DNA from: CAZJHD01 sp964545855
GTDB lineage: Bacteria; Planctomycetota; UBA1135; JACQFD01
DNA: 39,540 nt
NCBI GenBank assembly: GCA_964545855.1
Contig: CAZJHD010000039.1
Span: 1-39,540 of the forward strand
Direction of reading: 5' to 3'
Part shown: piece by piece, positions 9,110-17,403 of the stretch
Position numbering within the stretch: the stretch's first letter is position 1
How the letters are laid out: every line of letters begins with the position of its first letter
Notes under the pieces: generated by a model
What the model was told of the DNA's origin: nothing
Seen by the model: only the letters and a program-made list of their open reading frames with translations
Database searches by the model: none
Program-made: the position numbers and the translations under genes

Positions 9110-10216
9110 TCAGCGGAAGGGGAACTCCACGTACTCCAGCGACCAGGGGCCCTCGATCGTGAGCATCTCCGCGTAGCGGCGGGCCGGGTCGAAGAAGAGC
9201 GCGCCGAGCGTCCCCTCCTTCCACTCGAAGTCGAGGGCGAAGGGAGAGATGCCGCGGTCGCTGCCGAAGGGGCCGCTGAACCGGTCCGCGTCGTAGTAGC
9301 GCGGGACTCCGACGGAGACCTGCTCGTCGCGATAGGCCCACGGTCCGTCGAGCAACTTGCCATCGCCCACGAGCGCGCCGTCGCGCAGCAGCGGCCAGAG
9401 CTTCCCGGTGATCGAGTCGAGCCGGTAGGGCGCGACGCTTCCCGCGCCCGGCACCGGCTCCTCCACGACCTCCCCGGGCCGCGCGGGTCGCAGCACGAGG
9501 CCGCTCCCGGAGTCGAAGCGCACCGTCCCGTCGCGGGCGAGCTGCGCACCGCTGCAGGAGTCGGCCGCGCCGTAGATGCCGTGGCCCTGGGACTCCACGA
9601 AGAAGACGGCGTGCGTGAAGCCGAGGGCCGGGTCGTCCCCCGGCACGCCGCGGTCGTCGACCACGTCGAAGCTCCCGCGGATCGCGACGCGGCCGGCGGA
9701 GATCCCGGCGCCGGGCCACGCGAAGAGGTGGCTGCGGTAGTGGTGCTGCGCCCAGGCGAGGACCACGCGGCCGTCGGACTTGCGCACCACCACCTGACAG
9801 TTCTCCCCGTCGTTCTCGTGCGTGTCGTTCAGCCAGAGCACGATCGGCGCCCAGTCGCGCGGATGGAAGAGGTGGTACGCGAGGAACCAGTGGGTCTCCG
9901 TCTCCAGCGCCGCGAAGTAGACCGTCGGCAGGAGCCGGTGATCCGGGAAGGTCTCCCAGGTGTCGTTCCCGACGAGGTTGCCGTCGAAGTCGACGTTGCT
10001 CGGCAGGTCCTCCCGGAAGCGCCGCGCGTCGACCGCATGCAGGAACCAGGGCGCGTAGCGCGCCGCCACGTCGTCGAGCCGGTCGGGCGCGGGCGCGGCG
10101 CCGAGGTTCTTCCCCTCCGGCCGGACGAGCCCCGTCGGCGCACCGCAGTTGCTCGTGGCGAGGGCGAGCAGGAGGAGCAAGGCGCCCGCGCCTACGATGC
10201 GGAGATTCCGAGTCAC
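9110..10216 (-). CDS. Putative lipoprotein of unknown function
   Basis: A 368-residue protein starting at a GTG (10214-10216) whose first bases overlap the stop of the upstream SBBP gene as GTGA. This start places a short basic N-terminus (VTRNLRIVG) before a hydrophobic segment ending in ATSNCG, a plausible though non-ideal lipobox, so the mature protein would be membrane-anchored. The body is beta- and aromatic-rich. Notable stretches are RYAPWFLHAVD, THWFLAYHLFHPRDW, NDTHENDGENCQVVV, AWAQHHYRSHLF and DADRFSGPFGSDRG. The HEND and HHYRSH stretches could form a metal or active site. There is a faint similarity to Vps62/DUF946-type proteins, which I would not rely on. As the third gene of the copper-oxidase operon it may act at the cell surface with that enzyme. 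Confidence 0.75.
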   Translation of the reverse strand: MTRNLRIVGAGALLLLLALATSNCGAPTGLVRPEGKNLGAAPAPDRLDDVAARYAPWFLHAVDARRFREDLPSNVDFDGNLVGNDTWETFPDHRLLPTVYFAALETETHWFLAYHLFHPRDWAPIVLWLNDTHENDGENCQVVVRKSDGRVVLAWAQHHYRSHLFAWPGAGISAGRVAIRGSFDVVDDRGVPGDDPALGFTHAVFFVESQGHGIYGAADSCSGAQLARDGTVRFDSGSGLVLRPARPGEVVEEPVPGAGSVAPYRLDSITGKLWPLLRDGALVGDGKLLDGPWAYRDEQVSVGVPRYYDADRFSGPFGSDRGISPFALDFEWKEGTLGALFFDPARRYAEMLTIEGPWSLEYVEFPFR

Positions 10217-12801
10217 TCCACGATCGTGATCGCGAGGCCCGACGAGGAGCTGAGGAGGCTCCAGGACGGCGCACACGGACCCGAGGGCCAGTACCAGAAG
10301 GCCTGCGCGTAGAATGTCTGACCGAGGAGCACTGGGCCGGGCGGGATCGGCACGACGACGGAGCCGGCGCCCGACGCGTCGCTCGCCATGTCGCCCCAGG
10401 TGAGATCCGGCGCGAAGAAGTCGACGAGGGTCTCGACGCCGATCGAGAGCGGGTCGGCGCCGGAAGGCAGCGCGCCGGTGGAAGCGACAACCAGGCCGAG
10501 AGAGCTGGGCGGCGCCTTCGAGCAGAGGAGCGTGAAGCCGGCGTTCCCCGGGTAGGCCGGCGAGTCGCCCGAGAGGACCTGGGGCCCCGCGCAGCCGGGA
10601 GTTCCGTCGCCGAAGTACTCGATGGGGAGGCGGATCTTCGCGAGGAACGCGTCGGGCCCGCCGTTGTAGGTCGTGTCGAAAACGCCCGGCGTGACGGGAA
10701 AGCTCGGCGACTGCGTCCGTCCGCTCACGAAGAGCGCGCCCGTCTCGCGGTCGACGTCGAGGCCGAGCGCCTCCGAGGCACCGATGAATTGGCTCTCACC
10801 GCCGAGGAACGTCGAGTAGAGGAGCTTCGTGCCTCGGCTGTTGAGGCGGCTCACGATTCCATCCACCTGGATCGGGCTGATCACCTTGTCGAATGCGCCC
10901 GGCGTCGTCGGGAAATCGGGAGAGCCGGTCCAGCCGGTCACCGCAGGGCAGCCGGCCCGGTCGACGGCGATCTCTCCTCGAGTGCTGTCGAATCCCGAAG
11001 CTCCGAGGTAGGTCCCGATCTCGAGCGCGGAGCCGCTCGGCGAGAGCTTCGCCACGAAGAGGTCCTGCTTGGTCGATGCGAGGGACGTCTGGAAAGCGCC
11101 CGCCGTCACGGGGAAGTTCGTCGACTCCGTCTCCCCGACGACATAGGCGGCCCCCGTCGAGTCGACGGCGATGGCAAAGCCCTCGTCGCGCTTCGTGCCG
11201 CCGAATACCGAGGAGTAGACGAGCGACGAGCCGCTGGGGTGAAGCTTCGTGACGTAGCAATCGTTGCCGCCCGGCGTCGGTTCGCCGTAGGCGCCGGGCG
11301 TCGCCGGCGTGAATCCGATCGCGCCCCTTCCCGTGATGTAGGCCGCGCCGAAGCGATCGACGGCAATGGACTCCGAAGTCTCGACGTTCTGCTCGGCCCC
11401 GAAGTACGTCGAGTAGCCCACGGTGGCGGATTGCGCGTGGATCTTCGTCACGACCGCGTCCAGGAGGTCGCCTGGATTCAGCGTCACGTCGAAGGCTCCG
11501 GGCGTCACGGGGTATCCGGCTCCCGCATTCCCGGTCACGTACACGGCTCCCAGCTTGTCGGTCGCCACACCCTTCATCAGAGCCATGAAGGAGCCGGAGA
11601 GATAGGTGGAGTAGACGAGCGAACTCCCCGTCGCATCGAGGACTGCGAGGAACCCGCTGTCGTTCGCGAGCGGCGCCGTCTGCGGAGCACCAGGGGTCGT
11701 CGGGAAATCGACCGACTGCGAGCCCGCTCCTCCGCACACCGCGACGGCGCCCGTCCCGGGATCGACCGAGACGTCGAAGGCCGAAGCGTCTCCGCCCGTG
11801 CTTCCTCCGAGATAGGTCGAGAACTCCAGGAACTGCCCCGTCGGGTCGAGCTTCACGACGTAGGCGTCCGTTCCGTGAGAGTTGTCGAACGCGTTCGGCG
11901 TCGTCGGGAAGCCCGACGAGCCGGACTGCCCGCAGTGGTAGGCCGCGCCGAAGACGTCCGTCGCCATCTTGTGGGGGTTCTCGCTGAAGCCTCCGCCGAG
12001 GTATGTCGAGTACTCGAGACCCGGGTCGACGACGAGGGCCGCCGATGCGTCGGCGCGTCGCGCCTCGAAGCCGAAGCGGTCGGACCCCAGCAGCCGAAAG
12101 CGGCTCGAGACGATGCGGAGCTCACCACTCGCGCCGACCTCCCAAGTCTTGGGAGCCCGTTGGCGCAACACTCCGATGGGCGTCTCGACGAGCAGCCCAC
12201 CCGCGGAGTCGAGACGGAGATCGCTCGCTCCGTCGACGCGAACGACGAAATCCGACAGGCACGCATCCGGCGCCAACTTCAGGTCGTACTGCAGAACTCC
12301 CTGGTCTCCATGGAACCGGACGTCGATCCCCGGATGAACGCCCCAGAGGACGAGCGCCGGGAAGGTCGGAAGCTTCGTCGCCCACGCGCGCGAATCGGAT
12401 CCGTGGAAGACATTTGTCCGGGCCGACAGGGCGCCGTCCCCCTGGAGCCGGGCATGGTTCTCCGCGCCCTCGAACGAGAATCGCAAGGAGGCCGGAGCCG
12501 TGGGCGCGCCCGGAGGGGATCCGAAGCCGGCGAGGCCGACTTCGAATCCCGAGTGCTCGAATGCGGCAGCGAGCGCCCCTTGCCGCAGGCGAAACAAAGC
12601 CGCCCCGCTCCGAGCGTCGCGCTCCTCGACGAACGCGATCGGAAGCCGGCTTCGGCGGGGCATGCCTCCCGGGGTATCCGGAGGCCTGCGCGAGCTCTCG
12701 CCGGCCGTCGTCGCGGCCTCATCCCTCGGACCCGATGGACTGCCCACGCGTGCGAGCGGATCGCTGACTGCGACGAGCGAGATCACGAGGGCGGCGATCA
12801 T
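10213..12801 (-). CDS. Secreted SBBP seven-bladed beta-propeller protein
   Basis: An 862-residue extracellular protein. Start ATG at 12799-12801, preceded by GGAG about nine bases upstream, gives a short signal peptide (MIAALVISLVAVSDPLA). Residues about 65-255 match the domain that usually precedes SBBP repeats (HPGIDVRFHGDQGVLQYDL is its hallmark). Residues 262-728 hold seven repeats of about 65 residues with the SBBP signature: YSTYLGG at the start and FPTTPGAF...DAYVVKLDPTG at the end. The last 134 residues are a separate domain beginning YFGDGTPGCAGP and ending SSSSGLAITIVE, with proline/glycine-rich turns and three to four Cys; I recall such ends on many planctomycete secreted proteins, possibly for sorting or surface attachment. 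It lies four bases after the oxidase gene and overlaps the lipoprotein gene, so it is operonic. Confidence 0.92.
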   Translation of the reverse strand: MIAALVISLVAVSDPLARVGSPSGPRDEAATTAGESSRRPPDTPGGMPRRSRLPIAFVEERDARSGAALFRLRQGALAAAFEHSGFEVGLAGFGSPPGAPTAPASLRFSFEGAENHARLQGDGALSARTNVFHGSDSRAWATKLPTFPALVLWGVHPGIDVRFHGDQGVLQYDLKLAPDACLSDFVVRVDGASDLRLDSAGGLLVETPIGVLRQRAPKTWEVGASGELRIVSSRFRLLGSDRFGFEARRADASAALVVDPGLEYSTYLGGGFSENPHKMATDVFGAAYHCGQSGSSGFPTTPNAFDNSHGTDAYVVKLDPTGQFLEFSTYLGGSTGGDASAFDVSVDPGTGAVAVCGGAGSQSVDFPTTPGAPQTAPLANDSGFLAVLDATGSSLVYSTYLSGSFMALMKGVATDKLGAVYVTGNAGAGYPVTPGAFDVTLNPGDLLDAVVTKIHAQSATVGYSTYFGAEQNVETSESIAVDRFGAAYITGRGAIGFTPATPGAYGEPTPGGNDCYVTKLHPSGSSLVYSSVFGGTKRDEGFAIAVDSTGAAYVVGETESTNFPVTAGAFQTSLASTKQDLFVAKLSPSGSALEIGTYLGASGFDSTRGEIAVDRAGCPAVTGWTGSPDFPTTPGAFDKVISPIQVDGIVSRLNSRGTKLLYSTFLGGESQFIGASEALGLDVDRETGALFVSGRTQSPSFPVTPGVFDTTYNGGPDAFLAKIRLPIEYFGDGTPGCAGPQVLSGDSPAYPGNAGFTLLCSKAPPSSLGLVVASTGALPSGADPLSIGVETLVDFFAPDLTWGDMASDASGAGSVVVPIPPGPVLLGQTFYAQAFWYWPSGPCAPSWSLLSSSSGLAITIVE
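10618..12018 (-). repeat. Seven tandem SBBP repeats (about 195 bp each)
   Basis: Seven successive units within the propeller gene, each encoding a YSTYLGG-like strand, a variable loop, a GAAYVTG-like strand, FPTTPGAF and a DAYVVKLxPxG closing strand. The blade starts read EYSTYLGG, EFSTYLGG, VYSTYLSG, GYSTYFGA, VYSSVFGG, EIGTYLGA and LYSTFLGG. The units are diverged at DNA level, so this is an old protein repeat rather than a recent DNA duplication. Confidence 0.88.
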
Positions 12802-12805
12802 CGGC

Positions 12806-14683
12806 CTACTCCACGTGGACCCAAGCCGCCACGGAGGGAACGCCGTGCCGCGGCTCGCCGGGAGGCACGGACGACGGCGGCGCCGTGACGATGAAGAGCA
12901 TGTACCACCCCGGAGGCGCCACGCTCCCGTCGGGAGGCGCGACGACATCGTAGGTGAAGGTCCCGGAGCCGGCCGGCGAGCCTGGCTGGAAGCTCAGCTC
13001 GACGTAGCGCTGGTCGGAATCGAACATGTGCGTCACGGAGCCGGGCCGCATGAGGACGATCTTCCCGATGTCCGAGTTGCGGCTCGAGACCGAGAAGGAC
13101 TGGCCGAATCCGAATTGGGAATTCGACACGGAGAGGATACCTGGGCGCGATCCCTGGTGCAGGTAGGGCGGCTCGAAGATCTCGTACGTACGCGCAGGAA
13201 GCGCGCCGAAGCAGTTGCCGTGCGGGCTCGGCAGCAGGTTCGGATCGTCCTCGTTCTCCCCTCCCATGAGCAGCACGCGCCCGTCGGGAAGCAGAATCGC
13301 CACCTCGTGGTAGAGGCGGTGCAGGCAGTGCGGATTCATCTCGTACCGTGTGCCCTGGAGTTCGAATGCCGCCCCCGGGTCGATGATCTCCGGGTGGTAC
13401 ACCGGGTCGGCGGGCGCGTGCGTGAGCTGCTCCTTGTCGTAGCGCCAGCCTCCGAGCGCGAGAAGCTTCCCCGTCGGGAGGACGACGAGATTCGAGAACG
13501 TCCTCCGGTGAAGGAAGTCGAGTCCCTGCTTCTCGATCATCGACACGTTGCCGCCGGTGAACGCGAACTCGTTCACGTCGCGATTCGCGCTCGGCATCTC
13601 GGGCTCCTGCGTCGGCAGGTAGGGGTTCCCAGAAGCGTCGAGGCCGAAGTCGTGGGCGGAGGTGAGGTGCGGCGTCCCGTAGCCGGCAAAGACGCGGCTT
13701 CGATACGTGGGCGGGCTCCCGGCGCCGTCGAGCTGGAGGAGAATCGCTGCGCTTCCCTGGTAGTGGTTCCACTTCCACTGGAGGGACGCCGCCGAATGCT
13801 TCGTGACGCTCGAGGCCGCCGGCACCGTCGTGGAGTATCCGAGCGTCCAGCTCGCGATCTCCTGGATGAGGTTGGCGTGGAGATTCCCCGGGTGGTCGTC
13901 GAAAGGAACGAAGACGGAGCCGCCCGCCAACACGAAGGCGCGCGGATACCACTCCCACGTCTGATCGACGAGCGCCTGCGTGAACCACTGGGGATTCGCG
14001 GCCTCCTGGAAGATGTCCCAGCCGCCCGAGGATGGCGAGGACTGCCCCGGGTCGGAGACGGTGAATCGAGTTCCGCCGATCACCATGCTGGAGCCGTCGG
14101 GGAGGGTGATGACGGTTGGGTAGTACCGTGCGTCGCCCAGGACGTTCGGATCTCCGTTCTTGAGGAGGGCCGTGACTTGACTGGTCTGGGGGTCGAAGAC
14201 GTGCGCGCGGAGGCTCGTCACCGTGTCGTTGCCACCCGCGATCAGAATCGTCCCGTCCTTCCTGTGGGTGTGCCCGGAGCAGAACAGGTCGACGCCCAGA
14301 CCGCTGTTCGTCGACGAGTTCCAGAGGGGAATCCGGTCGAGTGTCCCCATCACTGGGTCCATGACCCAGAGGCGAAACGTCTCGCTCTTGTCTCCGCTGG
14401 GGAGCGAGACGAACTGCGGGTTCCAGATGAGCAGCTTGTTGGAGTTGGGAAGCAGAACCGCGTGGCCGATCTCCAGGTCGTTCACGGTGACGCTGACGGT
14501 CGATGTTCCGTCGGGGTAGTTGACGACGAGGGGCGGCTCGTTCGCGAACGGGTTCACGACAGGGCCCCAGGCACCACGAATGTCGGGCGAGTTGGCCGGC
14601 GTCTGGGACAGCGCTCGACTGCCATCCAGCAGAAGCGCGAGCGCACAGAGAGAAAGCACGAAGAAGTCTCGGGCTGTAGACAC
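12806..14683 (-). CDS. Galactose-oxidase/glyoxal-oxidase-like copper radical oxidase (AA5-type, DUF1929 C-terminus)
   Basis: A secreted kelch-type enzyme of 625 residues with a signal peptide (residues 1-27, ending RALSQ). Members of this family oxidise alcohols or aldehydes with O2, making H2O2, using one Cu and a Tyr-Cys radical cofactor. All the equivalent residues are present: C135 (LFCSGHTH), Y188 (ARYYPT), Y458-H459 (RLYHEVAILLPDGRV) and H552 (GSVTHMFDSDQR). Kelch strands such as DGTILIAGGND precede a DUF1929 Ig-like domain (from about 505, EPPYL to PPGWYMLFIV). GTG at 14681-14683 is used, with GGAG about nine bases upstream. It is the first gene of a three-gene minus-strand operon with the SBBP protein and the lipoprotein. 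The substrate is not predictable; bacterial members can act in polysaccharide or surface modification. Confidence 0.93.
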   Translation of the reverse strand: MSTARDFFVLSLCALALLLDGSRALSQTPANSPDIRGAWGPVVNPFANEPPLVVNYPDGTSTVSVTVNDLEIGHAVLLPNSNKLLIWNPQFVSLPSGDKSETFRLWVMDPVMGTLDRIPLWNSSTNSGLGVDLFCSGHTHRKDGTILIAGGNDTVTSLRAHVFDPQTSQVTALLKNGDPNVLGDARYYPTVITLPDGSSMVIGGTRFTVSDPGQSSPSSGGWDIFQEAANPQWFTQALVDQTWEWYPRAFVLAGGSVFVPFDDHPGNLHANLIQEIASWTLGYSTTVPAASSVTKHSAASLQWKWNHYQGSAAILLQLDGAGSPPTYRSRVFAGYGTPHLTSAHDFGLDASGNPYLPTQEPEMPSANRDVNEFAFTGGNVSMIEKQGLDFLHRRTFSNLVVLPTGKLLALGGWRYDKEQLTHAPADPVYHPEIIDPGAAFELQGTRYEMNPHCLHRLYHEVAILLPDGRVLLMGGENEDDPNLLPSPHGNCFGALPARTYEIFEPPYLHQGSRPGILSVSNSQFGFGQSFSVSSRNSDIGKIVLMRPGSVTHMFDSDQRYVELSFQPGSPAGSGTFTYDVVAPPDGSVAPPGWYMLFIVTAPPSSVPPGEPRHGVPSVAAWVHVE

Positions 14684-14758
14684 TCCAGATCACTCCATCG
14701 CGCGCTCTCCGTTCCGAACGACTCGGCGCGGGGCGCGAGCTTCTTCATCCTCCGCTCA

Positions 14759-14768
14759 CCCCCCCCCC
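14759..14768. repeat. Homopolymeric run of ten C
   Basis: Ten consecutive C residues lie in the 191-base divergent region between the oxidase gene (-) and the methyltransferase gene (+). It is the only homopolymer of this length I noticed. Such tracts are prone to slipped-strand change and, between divergent genes, could alter promoter spacing. Confidence 0.6.
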
Positions 14769-14861
14769 TGTCGCGCAAGAGGGCAAATCCGATCCCAAGG
14801 GGAGCTCCAGACTTCGCGCTTCGAGCGATCACGGCCACGACGCGCCGTTGCACCCCTGCCG

Positions 14862-14867
14862 TAGGAT
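14862..14867 (+). promoter_or_regulatory. Putative -10 box TAGGAT, nearly leaderless
   Basis: CCG-TAGGAT ends seven bases before the GTG start at 14875. Transcription would begin at or next to the start codon. The same CCG-TAGGAT with six bases to a GTG occurs at 29260-29265 on the other strand. No convincing -35 box is seen. Confidence 0.4.
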
Positions 14868-14874
14868 CCGCGGC

Positions 14875-16188
14875 GTGACGCGCGCGGACGGACTCCTGCA
14901 GCTCCTCGGCCCCGAGGTCTCCGTCCCACTCGTGCGGCGCGACGGCGCGCGCGCGGTCGCGACGGCGCGCTACCGGGGGATCCTCCTCGCCGCCGCCGTC
15001 GAGGGCGACGACGCGGCGGCGCTCGCGGCCCTCGAGGCGAAGGTGACGGCACACCGCGCGTGGCTCCTCGACACGACGGAGATCGCCGCCGTGGAGGAGC
15101 TGAACCTCGTCGCCGAGGCCGAAGGCGCGCCGACGGAGCGGCGCTTCGTGAAACGGCTCTCCCGCGAGCGCGCGCACCGCGAGCGCGCGCTCGGCGCCGA
15201 CGGCGCCCTCGTCTTCGTGGACGAGGCGAACGGGCGGCCGTCGATCGCCTGCGTCGCCGACGATGGACGCCCGCTCGTGCTGCGCATCGGCGACCCGGTC
15301 CTCGGCGACGGCGGGCCGCGCCCCGCGCCCGTCTCCGGACGCACGCCGAGCGCGGAGGACGACGCTCGGAGTCGTGCGGAGAAGGCGGCGCGCATCCGCC
15401 CGCTGCTTCGCTGCCCCGTCTGCCGCGGCGCGCTCGCGGACGCGACGCACGACCTCGCCTGCAGCGCCTGCGCGCGGAGCTTCCCGATCGTCGCCGGACG
15501 CCCGGTGCTCGCCGTCGATCCGGCGCACGATCCGTCGCCGGAGGGACGGCCCTGCTCGGCGAACCCCTACGGCCAGCAGTGCCTCGCCCTCATCGAGGAG
15601 CATCGCGACGGCTGGGTGCTCGACTGCGGCTCGGGCTCGCCATCCCTCGGCTTCCCGAACGTCGTGCACCTGGAGCTCTTCGCGTATCCCAAGGTCGACG
15701 TCGTGACCGACGGCGCCGCGCTCCCCTTCGCCGACGCGACCTTCGACGCCGTGCTCTCGGAGGCGGTGCTGGAGCACGTGCGCGACCCGATCGCCTACCT
15801 GCGCGAGGTGGCGCGCGTGCTGAAGCCCGGCGGCGCCGTGCGCCTCGACGCGGCGTTCCTCCAGCCCTTCCACGGCTACCCCGACCACTACTTCAACGTG
15901 ACGCGTCCCGGCCTCGCGCTCGTCGTCGAGAGCGCGGGGCTCGAGCCCGTCGCGATCGACGTGGGCCCGCACCAGCGGCCGTGGGTGGCGCTTTCGCTCC
16001 TGATGCTCGGCATCGCCGAAGGCACGCCCGACCTCGGAGACCGGTCGGCGCTGTCGGCGCTCACCCTCGGCGAGGCGATGGACCGCTTCGCGGCCGGCGA
16101 CGGCGCCCTCTTCGACCGCATCGATCCGGCGCTCGTGGAGCGGTTCGCCGCCGGCTTCGTCTGCCTCGCGCGGAAGCCCGCGCGCTGA
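14875..16188 (+). CDS. Class I SAM methyltransferase with Trm112-like zinc ribbon
   Basis: A 437-residue cytoplasmic protein. Residues 1-165 match no family I recognise: they are Ala/Arg/Glu rich with a helical region 45-105. Residues 178-215 form a Trm112-like zinc ribbon with C180-C183 and C196-C199 (RCPVCRG and CSACARSFPIV). Residues 245-375 are a methyltransferase core: motif I VLDCGSGSPSLG, an acidic end of strand 2 near HLELFAYPKVDVV, motif ALPFADATFDAVLSEAVLEHVRDP and REVARVLKPGG. This MT_11/UbiE-like layout suits transfer of a methyl group to a small molecule or glycan; the target is unknown. GTG at 14875 is preferred over TTG at 14848 because TAGGAT just upstream looks like a -10 box. 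It converges with the nitrilase gene seven bases away. Confidence 0.87.
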   Translation: MTRADGLLQLLGPEVSVPLVRRDGARAVATARYRGILLAAAVEGDDAAALAALEAKVTAHRAWLLDTTEIAAVEELNLVAEAEGAPTERRFVKRLSRERAHRERALGADGALVFVDEANGRPSIACVADDGRPLVLRIGDPVLGDGGPRPAPVSGRTPSAEDDARSRAEKAARIRPLLRCPVCRGALADATHDLACSACARSFPIVAGRPVLAVDPAHDPSPEGRPCSANPYGQQCLALIEEHRDGWVLDCGSGSPSLGFPNVVHLELFAYPKVDVVTDGAALPFADATFDAVLSEAVLEHVRDPIAYLREVARVLKPGGAVRLDAAFLQPFHGYPDHYFNVTRPGLALVVESAGLEPVAIDVGPHQRPWVALSLLMLGIAEGTPDLGDRSALSALTLGEAMDRFAAGDGALFDRIDPALVERFAAGFVCLARKPAR

Positions 16189-16195
16189 GCTCCCC

Positions 16196-17122
16196 TCAGC
16201 CCCTCGGCGACGGACGCCGCCGGTCGACGCGCACGTCGAAGAGGTCGGGCCGCGCGTAGTGGCCGCTCACGTCGAGCGTCATCGATTCGCGCGCGATCTC
16301 GGCGAGGTCGCAGTCGGCGAGGACGAGCGCCTCCTCGCCGCGCACGGGGCCGGCGAGGCAGCGCCCATCGGGGGCGTAGATCGCGCTGCCGCCGTCGCGC
16401 AGGAGCACCTCCGCGGGTCCGTCGAAGGGAAGCTCCTTCGGGAGATCGCCGGCACGCAGGATCGAGCCCACGGCCACGACGAAGCAGCGGCCCTCGAAGG
16501 CGTAGTGGCGCGACGCGAGATGGTGCGCGTCGCCGACGGCGGGCCAGAGCGCCACATGCACCTCCTCGCGCGCGTCGTGGAGCACCTGCCGCGCGAGCGG
16601 CATCCAGTGCTCCCAGCAGACGAGGCCGCCCACGCGCACGCCACCGGCCTCCGCCGCGCGCAGCCCGCTCGCGTCGCCGGGGGCCCAGAGGAGCCGCTCC
16701 GTGTAGGTCGGCACGAGCTTGCGGTGGTGCACGAGGAGCGCGCCGTCGGGCCCGAAGACGAGGAGCGCGTTGTAGAGAGTGCGGCCCGCGCGCTCCTGCG
16801 CTCCGGCGACGAGCGTCAGCCGATGCTTCGCCGCCATCGCCGCGAGGCGGTCGCAGGCGGCGCCGGGCACCTCGACGGCGTTGGCGAGCAGCCGCGCGAA
16901 GACCTCCTTCGCGCCCGGGTGTTCCCAGAGCGCCACGTCGCGGCAGTGGTCGAGCCAGGCGGGATAGCCGGGGAGGAACGTCTCCGGCAGCGCGACGAGC
17001 CGCGCGCCCTCGCGCGCCGCGCGCGCGACCCAGGTCTCGGCGTGCGCGAGCGTCGCGTCGAGATCGAGGAGCGCCGCGCGCGCCTGGACGGCGGCGACGC
17101 GGAGAGTGCGGGGCGTGTCCAC
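16196..17122 (-). CDS. Nitrilase-family carbon-nitrogen hydrolase
   Basis: A 308-residue cytoplasmic enzyme with the complete catalytic triad of the nitrilase superfamily: E47 (LPETFLPGYPAWLD), K135 (HHRKLVPTYTERLLW) and C169 (GLVCWEHWMPLAR). The GYPAW segment after Glu and the WEHWMPL context after Cys are typical of branch-1 true nitrilases and cyanide-converting relatives rather than amidases, so hydrolysis of an organic nitrile to the acid (EC 3.5.5.1 type) is the likely reaction. The GTG at 17120-17122 is chosen because GAGGA lies about eight bases upstream and the fold starts at once (LRVAAVQA). It follows the CbpM-like gene by 29 bases, probably in one operon with the chaperone genes, an unusual pairing. 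Substrate not inferable. Confidence 0.92.
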   Translation of the reverse strand: MDTPRTLRVAAVQARAALLDLDATLAHAETWVARAAREGARLVALPETFLPGYPAWLDHCRDVALWEHPGAKEVFARLLANAVEVPGAACDRLAAMAAKHRLTLVAGAQERAGRTLYNALLVFGPDGALLVHHRKLVPTYTERLLWAPGDASGLRAAEAGGVRVGGLVCWEHWMPLARQVLHDAREEVHVALWPAVGDAHHLASRHYAFEGRCFVVAVGSILRAGDLPKELPFDGPAEVLLRDGGSAIYAPDGRCLAGPVRGEEALVLADCDLAEIARESMTLDVSGHYARPDLFDVRVDRRRPSPRG

Positions 17123-17151
17123 GGGCGCGATCCTCGCGGGCCGGCGCGACG

Positions 17152-17403
17152 TCAGACCGCCACGAGGACGAGCGTGATCGCCTCGAGCTCGAGCCCCTCG
17201 ACGACATGGAGCCGATGCACGCGGGCGAAGCGGTCGAGGAAGGCCGTGTCGAAGGCGACCGTCTCCTCGACGACGCGCCACTCTCCGAGGAGGCCCGCCT
17301 CGGCCACCTCGCGCACCCAGGCCACCTCGCAGCCGAAGCCACGCGCCACGATCTCGGCCGTCACGAAGGGCTCGCCCTCGATCCAGAGGAGCACCGAGCT
17401 CAT
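17152..17403 (-). CDS. CbpM-like MerR-type chaperone modulator
   Basis: A small protein of 83 residues. The ATG at 17401-17403 overlaps the stop of the DnaJ-like gene (ATGA). The sequence has the MerR_2/CbpM pattern: a short N-terminal strand, a helix-turn-helix like stretch (TAEIVARGFGCEVAWVREVAEAGLLGEW split over residues 15-42), a hydrophobic strand VAFDTAFLDRFARVHRLHV and a C-terminal Leu/Val helix. In Escherichia coli, CbpM binds the J-domain of CbpA and blocks its stimulation of DnaK. The overlap with a CbpA-type gene makes that role probable here. Family assignment rests on pattern and position because the protein is short. Confidence 0.78.
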   Translation of the reverse strand: MSSVLLWIEGEPFVTAEIVARGFGCEVAWVREVAEAGLLGEWRVVEETVAFDTAFLDRFARVHRLHVVEGLELEAITLVLVAV

